Below, piece by piece: positions 7,840 to 15,654 of a stretch of DNA of 34,380 nt. Location: positions 1 through 34,380 of the forward strand of contig DAOUKH010000038.1 in NCBI GenBank assembly GCA_034421515.1, written 5' to 3'. A model generated the notes under the pieces. It searched no databases, was not told the origin of the DNA, and saw only the letters and a list, made by a program, of their open reading frames with translations. The DNA comes from DAOUKH01 sp034421515. Its GTDB lineage: Bacteria; Chloroflexota; Dehalococcoidia; SHYB01. Position 1 is the first letter of the stretch. Each line of letters starts with the position of its first letter. A program made the position numbers and the translations under genes.

Positions 7840-8406
7840 ATGAGCAACCAGGACAGCCTCGAAGTTACGGGGGAAACGCTCTACGAAGCCCGCTTCGATC
7901 CGAAGATCACCGGTCACGGCAGGGTCGTCATATCCCTTTGGTTCGTGGTGACGGTCGTCGGCATTCCCTTCATTCCGTTCTTCCTTCTGTTCAGCCTCTG
8001 GTACTACCCTGAGTATCTCCGCCGCATCTCCGCCCGCCTCACCACCCACGCCGTCGAGATACGCAAGGGCGTCTTCTTCCGTAAGGAGTCCACCATCCCC
8101 CTCAACCGCATCACGGACGTCCGCCTCCACGACGGGCCGGTCATGCGCTACTACGGAATACGTGGGGTGAGGTTGGAGACCGCCGGCCAGTCGGGCCAGT
8201 ATGCCAGCAGCGAGGGAGACCTCGTAGGCGTCATCGGCGCGGCCGAGTTCCGCGACCTTATCCTGCGCCAGCGGCAGCGAATCGTGGGCGGCGAAGAGTC
8301 CCCGGCGGCAGCCTCCACCGCGCCGGCAGGCGCCGCTCCAGATGTCTTGACCGAAATTCGGGACATCCTCGCGAGGATAGAAGCCCAGGGCCGCCGCGAC
8401 GGTTAA
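7840..8406 (+). CDS. PH-domain membrane protein, YdbS/YdbT-like (188 aa)
   Basis: Small membrane protein with a bacterial PH-like (bPH2) domain. Two hydrophobic stretches near residues 29-60 (VVISLWFVVTVVGIPFIPFF, then LLFSLWYY) form a hairpin in the membrane. The PH-like fold follows at about 65-145, with the family pattern RLTTHAVEIRKGVFFRKESTIPLNRITDV, split here as TTHAVEIRKG and STIPLNRITDV. The C-terminal tail (about 146-188) is Ala/Pro-rich with a short helix. AAGGAGG lies seven bases before the ATG. It faces away from the fibronectin gene across a 128-base intergenic region. The cellular role of such proteins is poorly known; membrane-stress roles have been proposed for relatives. Confidence 0.8.
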   Translation: MSNQDSLEVTGETLYEARFDPKITGHGRVVISLWFVVTVVGIPFIPFFLLFSLWYYPEYLRRISARLTTHAVEIRKGVFFRKESTIPLNRITDVRLHDGPVMRYYGIRGVRLETAGQSGQYASSEGDLVGVIGAAEFRDLILRQRQRIVGGEESPAAASTAPAGAAPDVLTEIRDILARIEAQGRRDG

Positions 8407-8439
8407 CCCGCACCGCGGGCCTATCTCACAGGAGCGCTC

Positions 8440-9285
8440 ATGCCGTCCAACGAAGTCCTCGTCGAAATCAAGCAGCGCGTCGCCATCATCACGCTGAACC
8501 GCCCCGACGTGCTCAACGCCGTCCACCGCGAGATGTTCGAGGAGATCCGCGCCGCATGCCTCGAACTCGACGACGACCCCGACGTCGGCGCCATCATCCT
8601 CACCGGGGCAGGACGCGGCTTCTGCTCCGGCGTCGACGTCAGCGGCCACGACTTTGGCGCGAGCGCCGACAGGACGCCGACGGTCTACGCATACGAGGGC
8701 GGGCCGGTGGGAATCTACAACATCCGCAAGCCGACCATCGCCGCCGTCGGCGGCCCTGCCGTTGGGGTGGGACTCGGGATGGCGCTCGCCTGCGACGTGC
8801 GCATCGCCTCCGACGACGCCCGCTTCACGACCGGCCTTGCCCGCGTCGGCCTCCCCTCCGTCGACGGTCTGGGCTGGACGCTGCCGCGCCTCGTGGGGGA
8901 GGCCAAGGCCCTGGAGCTCATCTACACCGCCGAGATGATCGACGCCAAAGAGGCGGAGCGCATCGGCCTGGTGAGCTACGTCGTGCCGCGGGACGAGCTG
9001 CAGGAACGCGCCTTCGACCTGGCGCGGCGCTTCGCCGAGGGTCCGCCCTTCGCCGCCTACCTCTCGAAGTTCATGGTTCGGAAGGGCGCGAACCTTGAGT
9101 TCGAGCAGTACCTTCCACACGAGTACGCGGCCTCGCTCAACAACCGATTCTTCGCCGGCCACGACATTTCCGAGGCCGCCCAAGCGCGCAAGGAGAAGCG
9201 CAAGCCCGCCTTCAAGGGCACGACGCTCACGCCGCGCGACGCCTCCACGCCCCGCGGTCACACCGACCCCGACTCATCTTCCTGA
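8440..9285 (+). CDS. Enoyl-CoA hydratase/isomerase family protein (281 aa)
   Basis: Crotonase-fold enzyme acting on acyl-CoA thioesters. The N-terminal LNRPDVLNAVHREM and the oxyanion-hole segment GRGFCSGVDVSGHDF are clear. The second oxyanion segment is GGPAVGVGLGMALACDVRIAS. At the position of the first hydratase glutamate it has a non-acidic residue, while the later motif RVGLPSVDGLGWTLPRLVG keeps an Asp, as in isomerase-type (PaaG-like) crotonases. A double-bond isomerase or other crotonase reaction is therefore as likely as hydration. AGGAG precedes the ATG. It follows the PH-domain gene by 33 bases and ends seven bases from the convergent CoA-transferase gene. The C-terminal tail beyond residue 250 is polar and of low complexity. 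Confidence 0.87.
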   Translation: MPSNEVLVEIKQRVAIITLNRPDVLNAVHREMFEEIRAACLELDDDPDVGAIILTGAGRGFCSGVDVSGHDFGASADRTPTVYAYEGGPVGIYNIRKPTIAAVGGPAVGVGLGMALACDVRIASDDARFTTGLARVGLPSVDGLGWTLPRLVGEAKALELIYTAEMIDAKEAERIGLVSYVVPRDELQERAFDLARRFAEGPPFAAYLSKFMVRKGANLEFEQYLPHEYAASLNNRFFAGHDISEAAQARKEKRKPAFKGTTLTPRDASTPRGHTDPDSSS

Positions 9286-9292
9286 GCTCCCT

Positions 9293-10618
9293 CTAGTGTT
9301 GGCCGAGCTCGGGGTCGAATTCGGTGCCGATGTGCCCCGCCTTCTCCAGCCGAGCGACCTCGCCTACGCCGAGTCCTAGAAGCTCGCCGTACACGTAGTC
9401 GTTGTGCTCGCCGAGTCGGCACGGGGGTGAACGGAAGCGGTTGGGGTAAGTCGCCGACTTCCACATGAGGCCGGGATAGCGGTGCTCGCCGGCGTCGGCG
9501 TGGCGAAGGGGCTCGAAGAAGGCACGGGCGTCAAGGTGCTCGTCGGCGTACAGGTTCGGCTCGTCCATGATGGCCCCGGCAGGAACGCCGGCGGCCTGGA
9601 GCCGGCGCATCGCCTCGACGTGGCCCACGGTGCGCGTCCACGCCGCGATTTCGGCGTCCATCTCGTCCTGGTGCTTCCAGCGGGCCAGGATGGTGGCGAA
9701 GCGAGGGTCGCCGGCAAGGTCGACACGGCCCATGGCGGTGCAGAGGGCTCGCCACTCAGCATCCGTGGAGGTAGAGACGGCTAGCCACTCGTCGTCGCCG
9801 GCGCAGGGATACGCGCCGTGGGGAGCCATCGTGGGGTGGCGGTTGCCAAGGGTGGTGGCGACGCGGCCGTTCATGGCGTAGTCGGCGAAGACCTCGCCCA
9901 AGAAGGTGGCGACGTTCTCGGTCTGGTCTAGCTCGATGAACTGGCCTTCGCCGGTGCGCTGGCGGTGGAGGAGCGCCATGAGCGACGCGGCGGCGGCGGT
10001 CATGCCGGAGCCGGCGTCGGCGACAAAGGTGTTGTTGCGGTTCGAGGTGTCGAGGTCGGTGTAGCCCCAAAGGGAGGTGTGGCCCGCGACGGCCTCCATC
10101 TGGGGGCCGAAGGCGCGCCACTCCTCGTACTCGCCGGAAAGCCCGTAGCCCGGCATACGGACCATGATGATGTCGGGGCGCACCCGGCAGAGAGCGTCGT
10201 AGGTGATGCCGAGTCCGTCGAGCGTCTCCTTCGCGTTGTTCTCGATGAGGAGGTCGGCGGTGCGGGCGAGATTCCAGAAGACCTCCAGCCCGTCGGGTCG
10301 GCGCAGGTCGACGGTCATGCTGAGCTTGTTGCGGGCGTGGCTCTGGAACATGGGGAACTTGTTCCAGGGGTTGGGCTCCGGCTCCCAATCGGGGTAAGCA
10401 GTTTGATAGCCCTTCTGGAGGAGGACGGCCTCTTTGGGCGGGTGGACCATCTGTCCGCGGGTGCCTCCGACGAACCAGTGGGTGGACTCAACACGGATGA
10501 CCTCAGCGCCCCAGTCGGCGAGGAACATGGTGGCGTGGGGACCGGCCCAGACCTGGGTGAAGTCGAGGACGCGGATGCCGCGCAGGATATCCGCGCCTGC
10601 CGGCCTCGCGGGCGTCAT
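9293..10618 (-). CDS. Family III (CaiB/BaiF) CoA-transferase with catalytic Asp (441 aa)
   Basis: Transfers CoA between carboxylic acids through an aspartyl-CoA intermediate. It has the family opening GIRVLDFTQVWAGPHATMFLADWGAEVIRVE, here GIRVLDFTQVWAGP and LADWGAEVIRVE. The segment VADAGSGMTAA places the catalytic Asp at D201, and TGEGQFIELDQTE follows. The ATG at 10618 overlaps the stop of the upstream CaiB gene (ATGA). An in-frame extension upstream of this Met lies over that gene and lacks family similarity. The pair probably makes a two-subunit enzyme; see the upstream entry. The substrate is unknown. It ends seven bases from the convergent crotonase gene, which could act on its product. 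Confidence 0.88.
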   Translation of the reverse strand: MTPARPAGADILRGIRVLDFTQVWAGPHATMFLADWGAEVIRVESTHWFVGGTRGQMVHPPKEAVLLQKGYQTAYPDWEPEPNPWNKFPMFQSHARNKLSMTVDLRRPDGLEVFWNLARTADLLIENNAKETLDGLGITYDALCRVRPDIIMVRMPGYGLSGEYEEWRAFGPQMEAVAGHTSLWGYTDLDTSNRNNTFVADAGSGMTAAAASLMALLHRQRTGEGQFIELDQTENVATFLGEVFADYAMNGRVATTLGNRHPTMAPHGAYPCAGDDEWLAVSTSTDAEWRALCTAMGRVDLAGDPRFATILARWKHQDEMDAEIAAWTRTVGHVEAMRRLQAAGVPAGAIMDEPNLYADEHLDARAFFEPLRHADAGEHRYPGLMWKSATYPNRFRSPPCRLGEHNDYVYGELLGLGVGEVARLEKAGHIGTEFDPELGQH

Positions 10619-11826
10619 ACCACGCCCTCCGCGCGGAGGCGGGCGAGCTCTTGGGCGGAAAGGCCGAGCCGACCGCGGTAGACCTCGTCGTTGTGCTGTC
10701 CCAAGAGCGGCGCGGGGGAGCGCAGCCGCCACGGCGTCGCCGACATGCGGAGCTGGGGGCCGGTGTGGGTGACGACGCCTGCCTCGGGGTGTTCAAGCTC
10801 ATGCCAGAAGCCGCGCTCGTGGAAGACGGGGTCGGCCATGACGTGGTCCACGTCGTAGATCGGCGCCGTGGGGACACGAACTCGCTGGGCCTCGACCGAA
10901 GCCTCGCGCATGGTGCGGCTGAGGAGCCAGGGGAGGAAGTAGTCGATGTCGAACTCGTCGGAGCGCCCTGGGCGCGTGCGCTCGGTCGCGTTGACGAAGC
11001 GGGGATCGTCGCGGGCCTCGGGGTGGCCGATGAGGTCGGTGAAGGCCTCCCATCGCCGGGGACCGCCGAGGGTCATGACGTAGCCGTCGGCGGTGGGGCG
11101 GATGCCGAGCCCGAGGGCCGTTCCCGGCTGCAGGCGGTGGATGCGCTCTTTCGTGTGCTGATAGGCGACGAGGTGACTGGTGCGGCGGTCCTGGCTCGCG
11201 GCCTGGGTTTCGAAGATAGCAAGGTCGATGTGGTCGCCCGCGCCGCGACGGACGGAGGCGTAATAGCCCATCAGGGCGGCAACCGCCGCCGCCGACCCCG
11301 CCTGGTACTGGATGACCCGCCCGCCGAGCTTGGCCGGCTCACGCTCGGGGACGCCGGTGGAGCACATCGCGCCCCCCATGCCATAGGCGACGATCTCGGA
11401 GGAGCGCCAGCCACGGTAGGGCCCCGTCTGGCCGAAGTTGGAGATGGAGACGATGGTGAGGCGGGGATACCGGCGGCGCAGCTCGCCAGGGTCGAGTCCC
11501 AAACGGCGCATCGCGCCGGGACGGAAGGACTCGACGAGGATGTCTGCGCCCTCGAGGAGGGCGTGGAGGAGCCGGCGTCCGGCGCGGGCGGCGACGTCCA
11601 GGGTCACGCCCCGCTTGTTGACGTTCAGCGTCAGGAAGAGGCCGCTCTTCTCGGGGTGGGGGACGTCGCCGGGGAAGGGGCCAAGGCGGCGGGCGGGGTC
11701 GCCGCCGCCGGGCCGCTCGACCTTCACCACGTCGGCGCCATAGGACGCTAGCAGCCGCGTGCACACCGGCCCTGCGACCAGGTTTGAGAGGTCGACGACG
11801 CGCACCCCGTCGAGCGGGCCGGTCAC
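10615..11826 (-). CDS. Family III CoA-transferase homologue lacking the catalytic Asp (403 aa)
   Basis: CaiB/BaiF fold with GVRVVDLSNLVAGPVCTRLL, GADVVKVERPGGGDPAR and LNVNKRGVTLDV. At the site of the catalytic Asp it reads VIQYQAGSAAAVAALM, so Gln (Q173 or Q175 depending on alignment) replaces it. GAGDHIDLAIFETQA follows as in active relatives. I chose the GTG at 11826, which has GAGG eight bases before it and starts right at the domain; a GTG at 11871 has no ribosome site. It is translationally coupled (ATGA) to the Asp-containing CaiB gene downstream, suggesting a non-catalytic or substrate-binding subunit. An Asp-independent subfamily with its own chemistry is the alternative. Confidence 0.83.
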   Translation of the reverse strand: MTGPLDGVRVVDLSNLVAGPVCTRLLASYGADVVKVERPGGGDPARRLGPFPGDVPHPEKSGLFLTLNVNKRGVTLDVAARAGRRLLHALLEGADILVESFRPGAMRRLGLDPGELRRRYPRLTIVSISNFGQTGPYRGWRSSEIVAYGMGGAMCSTGVPEREPAKLGGRVIQYQAGSAAAVAALMGYYASVRRGAGDHIDLAIFETQAASQDRRTSHLVAYQHTKERIHRLQPGTALGLGIRPTADGYVMTLGGPRRWEAFTDLIGHPEARDDPRFVNATERTRPGRSDEFDIDYFLPWLLSRTMREASVEAQRVRVPTAPIYDVDHVMADPVFHERGFWHELEHPEAGVVTHTGPQLRMSATPWRLRSPAPLLGQHNDEVYRGRLGLSAQELARLRAEGVV

Positions 11827-12034
11827 GCTAGTTTCCTCGAATGCCGCATCGGTTGCCGTGCTCCGCGGCACATGATCATGGTTCGCGGGCGGGTTGTCGA
11901 ACGGAGCAGAAGGGTGGCGGGCTTCGATTCGGTGCTGGCGGTCATCGGGGGGCCCCTCATCTCAATCTTCTCGCGGGGGGAGAAGAGGTGGGGACTTCCC
12001 CTCCCTGCCCCTCCGACGCGCCTGGCGGCGCGTG

Positions 12035-12072
12035 CCCTCTCTCAGTCTCCCCCAGGGGGGAGAGGTTTAAGG
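12035..12072. repeat. Dispersed palindromic repeat copy
   Basis: CCCTCTCTCAGTCTCCCCC followed by AGGGGGGAGAGGTTTAAGG. The C-run and G-run arms can form a hairpin. It is almost identical to the copy at 22826-22860. Confidence 0.8.
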
Positions 12073-12160
12073 TGCGCGCCCACAAGGGTCGCCCCTACGG
12101 GGACAGCCCCTGCCGGCGTCTCGGGGTAGTGCAAAGGTCTCCGTAGGGAGAAGCATGCCC

Positions 12161-12196
12161 GCCCTCAGTCCCTCCCGGAGGGAGGGAGGTTTAAGG
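12161..12196. repeat. Dispersed palindromic repeat copy, variant arm
   Basis: GCCCTCAGTCCCTCCCGG followed by AGGGAGGGAGGTTTAAGG. It has the same plan as the other copies with CTCCC/GGGAG arms. It lies just downstream of the DUF4387 gene stop at 12204. Confidence 0.8.
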
Positions 12197-12203
12197 GGCG
12201 GCG

Positions 12204-12512
12204 CTATGGGATTTCGATTTCTAGGAGGGGGGCGTGCTGCTGTTTGCCGTCGATGTCGGTGTCGTCGGGGTTGCCGGCCATGACGTCGCGGGGGATGGTG
12301 ACCTTGATGGCGGAGGCGGGTTCGTAGACGAAGACCCTGACCTGATCGACGGGGACGGCGTAGAGGCGGGCGACGACGGAGGGGGAGACGGCCTCGGCGT
12401 CGACGACGCGGCGGAAGTCTTCGGGGCGGTCGAAGATGACGTCGAAGGTGCGGAGGGATGCGCCGGCGTTGGCGCTCCGTACGGCGCCGGCGATGTCGCG
12501 GAGCTTGGTCAT
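12204..12512 (-). CDS. DUF4387 family protein, AtuA partner (102 aa)
   Basis: Small cytoplasmic protein matching DUF4387, a domain found next to or fused behind AtuA (DUF1446). Diagnostic parts are VRSANAGASLRTFDVIFD near residues 11-28, SVVARLYAVP, and DIDGKQQHAPLLEIEIP at the C-terminus. The family's exact activity is unknown; it is thought to work with AtuA in acyl-CoA breakdown. The ATG at 12512 has CGGAGG nine bases upstream; a longer upstream open frame overlaps atuA and is not coding. It is the last gene of the five-gene operon, 25 bases after the AtuA stop. Confidence 0.87.
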   Translation of the reverse strand: MTKLRDIAGAVRSANAGASLRTFDVIFDRPEDFRRVVDAEAVSPSVVARLYAVPVDQVRVFVYEPASAIKVTIPRDVMAGNPDDTDIDGKQQHAPLLEIEIP

Positions 12513-12537
12513 GGGGCCGGCCTCCGTTCCATTGCGG

Positions 12538-13893
12538 CTAGAGGTCGATGATCTCGACGGTGGCGGTGTCGCGCCAGCTTTCGGATTCGAGGATGTGCCA
12601 TACGCTCCACTCGTAGACCTCGCCGGCGGGGATTGCGCCGCCGGGGAAGGGCTGGGCGACGTTGCCGGCAGTGGTGAGCTTGCCGGGGAACTCAACGTGC
12701 CCGGCGACGGCGGCGTGCCGCGCCACGGCGGCCGTGGCGATCGACTGGTCGGCGGCGACGCCCTCGATCAGGATGCCGACCTCGTGGGCGGGTCGGTCGC
12801 GCAGCGGCTCGTTGGGGCCCATGACGGCGTCGCGGCCGTAGGTACGAAAGCGCACGGTGTAGCTGCCCCGCTCGATGCCGGCGATCTCGAGGTTGCGCTC
12901 CGCCGTAGCGCGGACCTGCTCGTAGAACTCGTCGAGGTGCTCGATGAGGGCGGGGTCGCGGGCGGCGATGATCTGGATGGAGCGGTAGCCGACGGGGGCG
13001 GCGCCCTCGAGCTTCACGGTGTAGCGGTCGGTGGGGTGAAACTCGGCGCCGGAGACGCGCACCGAGCGTTCGTCGATGGCGTCGAAGCGGGCGTTGGTGA
13101 TGTCCAGGGTACCGGATGGCAGCACGGTCTCGTAGGGGTCGGCGTTCTCGTAGAGGGACACCGAGGCCACGGTGCGGGGGGTGGAGACGACGCCGGCCTT
13201 GGTCGGCTCGGCGACGAAGTGATCGTCGCGCAGGGTGATGAAGGCGCAGGAGCCCTCCTGGACGGGGGTGGTCATGAGGGGGCCCTTGTCCATCGTGCGG
13301 GCGGCGTGCCAAGCGAGGCCCTGATGGAAGCCGGCGCGAAGCGGCGGGCCGGCGAAGATGGCGGGGTCGGTGCAGCGCCCGCCGACGATGACGTCGGCGC
13401 CCGCCTCGAGCGCCTCCATGAAGGGCTCGACGCCCATCATCGCGACGATATGAGCGCTTCGATCCACAGCCTCATCGGTGAGCGCCGGGACGGGGCCCAT
13501 CGGGGCGATCTTGCCCTCGGCGAGCTTGGCCTTCACGTAGTCCTTGGCGACCTCGCAGCGCAGGAGGGCGAGACGAACGCGGAGGCCTTTGTCGCGGACG
13601 ATATCGCGGACGATGTCGGCGACGGCGTTCACCTGGATGTCGCCGCCGGCGGTGCCCGCCGAGCCCATGATGAATGGGACGCCGATGGAGCGCGCGCCTT
13701 CGATGAGCGTGCCGAGGTCCTGCTTGGTGCCCCGGCGGTTGAAGGAGCCGGTGCCGAGTTGGAGCGGGCCGAGGTCGGAGGTGCCGGCGTCGGAGGCGAT
13801 GAAGTGGGGCCGGCGGTCGAGGCCCGCCTTGAACCCCCGGTAGGAGAAGCCGGCCCCGACGAGGCCGATCGACATCATGCGCATCTCGTCCAT
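12538..13893 (-). CDS. AtuA (DUF1446) family acyclic terpene utilization-like protein (451 aa)
   Basis: Matches the AtuA family, named from acyclic terpene (citronellol/geraniol) utilization in Pseudomonas. Seen motifs: GAGFSYRGFKAGLDRRPHFIASDAGTSDLG (here GAGFSYRGF and IASDAGTSDLGPLQLGTG), GSAGTAGGDIQVN near 78-90, and VIVGGRCTDPAIFAGPPLR near 168-186. The C-terminal third is typical of the family, and the partner domain DUF4387 is encoded separately downstream. GAGG precedes the ATG by six bases, and the upstream LLM gene stops 18 bases before it. Biochemical role is not settled. With an SDR (AtuB-like) and two flavin oxidoreductases in the operon, breakdown of a branched or isoprenoid acid is a reasonable but unproven reading. 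Confidence 0.87.
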   Translation of the reverse strand: MDEMRMMSIGLVGAGFSYRGFKAGLDRRPHFIASDAGTSDLGPLQLGTGSFNRRGTKQDLGTLIEGARSIGVPFIMGSAGTAGGDIQVNAVADIVRDIVRDKGLRVRLALLRCEVAKDYVKAKLAEGKIAPMGPVPALTDEAVDRSAHIVAMMGVEPFMEALEAGADVIVGGRCTDPAIFAGPPLRAGFHQGLAWHAARTMDKGPLMTTPVQEGSCAFITLRDDHFVAEPTKAGVVSTPRTVASVSLYENADPYETVLPSGTLDITNARFDAIDERSVRVSGAEFHPTDRYTVKLEGAAPVGYRSIQIIAARDPALIEHLDEFYEQVRATAERNLEIAGIERGSYTVRFRTYGRDAVMGPNEPLRDRPAHEVGILIEGVAADQSIATAAVARHAAVAGHVEFPGKLTTAGNVAQPFPGGAIPAGEVYEWSVWHILESESWRDTATVEIIDL

Positions 13894-13911
13894 GGCGGCC
13901 TCGGCGCGGGG

Positions 13912-14772
13912 CTAATCCAAGTAGTCCCGGTAGTCTCTGGCGTGCTGTTCGATTTCGCGGCGGACGGTGTCTTGGTCGGCGCCGGTGGTGGTGCGGACGA
14001 TGACCCGGTTGGCGCCGGCCTCGATGTAGCCGGCGGCGATATCCGGCCCCTCGTCCTCGCCGACGAGCATGGTGACGTCGAGGGACTTGGGGTCGCGCCC
14101 GGCGGAGGCGGCAAGCTCGTGGAGCTCGTCGATCTTCTCGCCGAGCGCCTGCGGGGTGAAGCGGTGGGGGAGCCAGCCGTCGCCGTACTTCACCACGCGG
14201 GGGAGGACGTTCTTGGCGTAGCCGCCGAGCAGGATGGGTGGGTTGGGCTGCTGGATAGGCTTGGGGTCACAGCGCAGGAGAGGGAAGTCGTGGAACTCGC
14301 CGTGGAACTCGGCGCGCTCCTTCGTCCACAGCTCTTTCATCACGAGGCAGGCTTCGAGGGACTGCGCCCAGGGCCGGCGCACGTCGCCGCCCATGATCGC
14401 GGTCTCCTCCTTGTTCCAGCCGGTGCCGATGCCGAAGATGAAGCGCCCGCCGCCATAGCGGTCGAGGGTGGCGATCTGCTTGGCGAGGAGCAGGGTGTTG
14501 CGCTCGGGCATGAGCAAAACGCAGGTGCCGAGCTTGATGTGGGAAGTCGCCGTCGCCGCCAGAGCCATGGCCACGATCGGGTCCATGAAACCGGGCACCT
14601 GTCCGCCGGGGAAGACCGGCGAATAGCTGGCGCACTCGACGGGGGCGACGGGGTGGTCGGAGACCCAGAACGACTCGAAGCCGGCGTCCTCGACGTCCTT
14701 GGCCATGACGGCGGGGTCGACGTTGACCGCGGGGGGCTCCGGGGGGTTGGGTAGCTGGACGCCGATGTTCAC
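13912..14772 (-). CDS. LLM-class F420/flavin-dependent oxidoreductase (286 aa)
   Basis: Luciferase-like TIM-barrel oxidoreductase using F420 or FMN. The N-terminus VQLPNPPEPP is followed by DAGFESFWVSDHPVAP, the family's cofactor-pocket region. GRFIFGIGTGWNKEE and PPILLGGYAKNVLPRVVKYGDGW are typical of the F420-type (TIGR03619-like) group. The start is GTG at 14772 with AGGAG six bases upstream. It is a tandem duplicate of the next upstream gene: both contain ECASYSPVFPGGQVPGF, and the DNA of that region differs at about 12 of 100 positions by hand count. It sits between its paralogue and atuA in the operon. Substrate unknown. Confidence 0.88.
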   Translation of the reverse strand: MNIGVQLPNPPEPPAVNVDPAVMAKDVEDAGFESFWVSDHPVAPVECASYSPVFPGGQVPGFMDPIVAMALAATATSHIKLGTCVLLMPERNTLLLAKQIATLDRYGGGRFIFGIGTGWNKEETAIMGGDVRRPWAQSLEACLVMKELWTKERAEFHGEFHDFPLLRCDPKPIQQPNPPILLGGYAKNVLPRVVKYGDGWLPHRFTPQALGEKIDELHELAASAGRDPKSLDVTMLVGEDEGPDIAAGYIEAGANRVIVRTTTGADQDTVRREIEQHARDYRDYLD

Positions 14773-14805
14773 GGAGGGCTCCTGGTTGAGGAGGGCTCGG
14801 GTCGG

Positions 14806-15654
14806 CTAGCCCATGAGCTTCTTGGCGTGGTCGTGCATGGCCTCGACGAACTCGTCCTCGCTCAGGCCGGCGGGGGAACGGACGATGAGCCGTTGCACGC
14901 CGGCCTTCTCGTAGCGCTCGATCAGGCCGCGGTCGGTGCCCTCGCCGTAGGTGAAGGAGATGTCGAGGGCGTCGAAGTCGCGGCCGGCCTCGTCCATCAG
15001 GCGGCGGAGGCGTTCGATCTCGGGGGCCAACTCTTCGGGGCTGTAGCGGTGGGGCAGCCAGCCCTCGCCGTACTTGACGACACGCTCGAGGGCGCGCTTG
15101 GCAATCCCGCCGATGAGGACGGGCGGATGCGGTTTCTGGAGCGGCTTCGGCGCGCAGCGAACCTGCGGGTAGTCGTAGAAGTCGCCGTGGTACTCGGAGA
15201 CCTCGTTCGTCCACAGGTCCTTCAGCACCTCGACGGCTTCGAGCGACTGCGCCCAGGGCCGTTTGGGGTCGCCGCCCATGATGACGCTCTCTTCCTTGTT
15301 CCAGCCGGAGCCAATGGCGAGGATGAAGCGCCCGCCGCTGTAGACGTCGATGGTGGCGATCTCCTTGGCCAACTGGATGGGGTTGCGCTCGGGCATTAGT
15401 AGGACGGAGGGGCCGAATTTGATGCGCTCGGTTACCACCGACGCTCGGGCCAGCGCCATCATGGGGTCGAGGAAGCCGGGCACCTGCCCGCCGGGGAAGA
15501 CGGGCGAGTAGCTGGCGCACTCGATGGGCGCGATGAGGTGGTCGGCGACCCAGTACGACTCGAAGCCCACATCCTCGACCACCTTGGCGACAAAGGCGGG
15601 GTCGAGGTTGACGTTGGGGTAGACGGGCAAGGGGTGAGAGATGCCGAACTTCAT
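14806..15654 (-). CDS. LLM-class F420/flavin-dependent oxidoreductase, tandem paralogue (282 aa)
   Basis: Same fold and family as its downstream neighbour: DVGFESYWVADHLIAP, GRFILAIGSGWNKEE and PPVLIGGIAKRALERVVKYGEGW. The two copies diverge most in the C-terminal third (here FTYGEGTDRGLIERYEKAG against LVGEDEGPDIAAGYIEAG), suggesting different substrates, or different subunits of a heteromer. The ATG at 15654 overlaps the SDR stop (ATGA) and has GAGGAG seven bases upstream. The gap to the next gene is 33 bases. Confidence 0.88.
   Translation of the reverse strand: MKFGISHPLPVYPNVNLDPAFVAKVVEDVGFESYWVADHLIAPIECASYSPVFPGGQVPGFLDPMMALARASVVTERIKFGPSVLLMPERNPIQLAKEIATIDVYSGGRFILAIGSGWNKEESVIMGGDPKRPWAQSLEAVEVLKDLWTNEVSEYHGDFYDYPQVRCAPKPLQKPHPPVLIGGIAKRALERVVKYGEGWLPHRYSPEELAPEIERLRRLMDEAGRDFDALDISFTYGEGTDRGLIERYEKAGVQRLIVRSPAGLSEDEFVEAMHDHAKKLMG

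Larger units (their letters stand above)
11827..12203. other. Gene-free stretch holding repeats
   Basis: No supported gene. Bases 11880-12030 show no family resemblance in any frame. The rest is taken up by two copies of the dispersed palindromic repeat (12035-12072 and 12161-12196) and by GTCGCCCCTACGGGG (12088-12102), matching the tail of the repeat at 1231-1287. The promoter of the downstream CaiB pair should lie in the 11830-11950 part, but no clear sigma70 boxes are visible. Confidence 0.7.

Noticed and set aside
7684..9261. A 525-codon minus-strand open frame
   Set aside because: Opposite-strand shadow of the PH-domain and crotonase genes, which have ribosome sites and family motifs.
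12436..14754. A 772-codon plus-strand open frame
   Set aside because: Antisense shadow of atuA and an LLM gene. No family motif is visible in it.
14267..15520. A 417-codon minus-strand frame across both LLM genes
   Set aside because: Out-of-frame, Arg/Pro-rich reading of two well-supported genes; its internal repetition only reflects their duplication.
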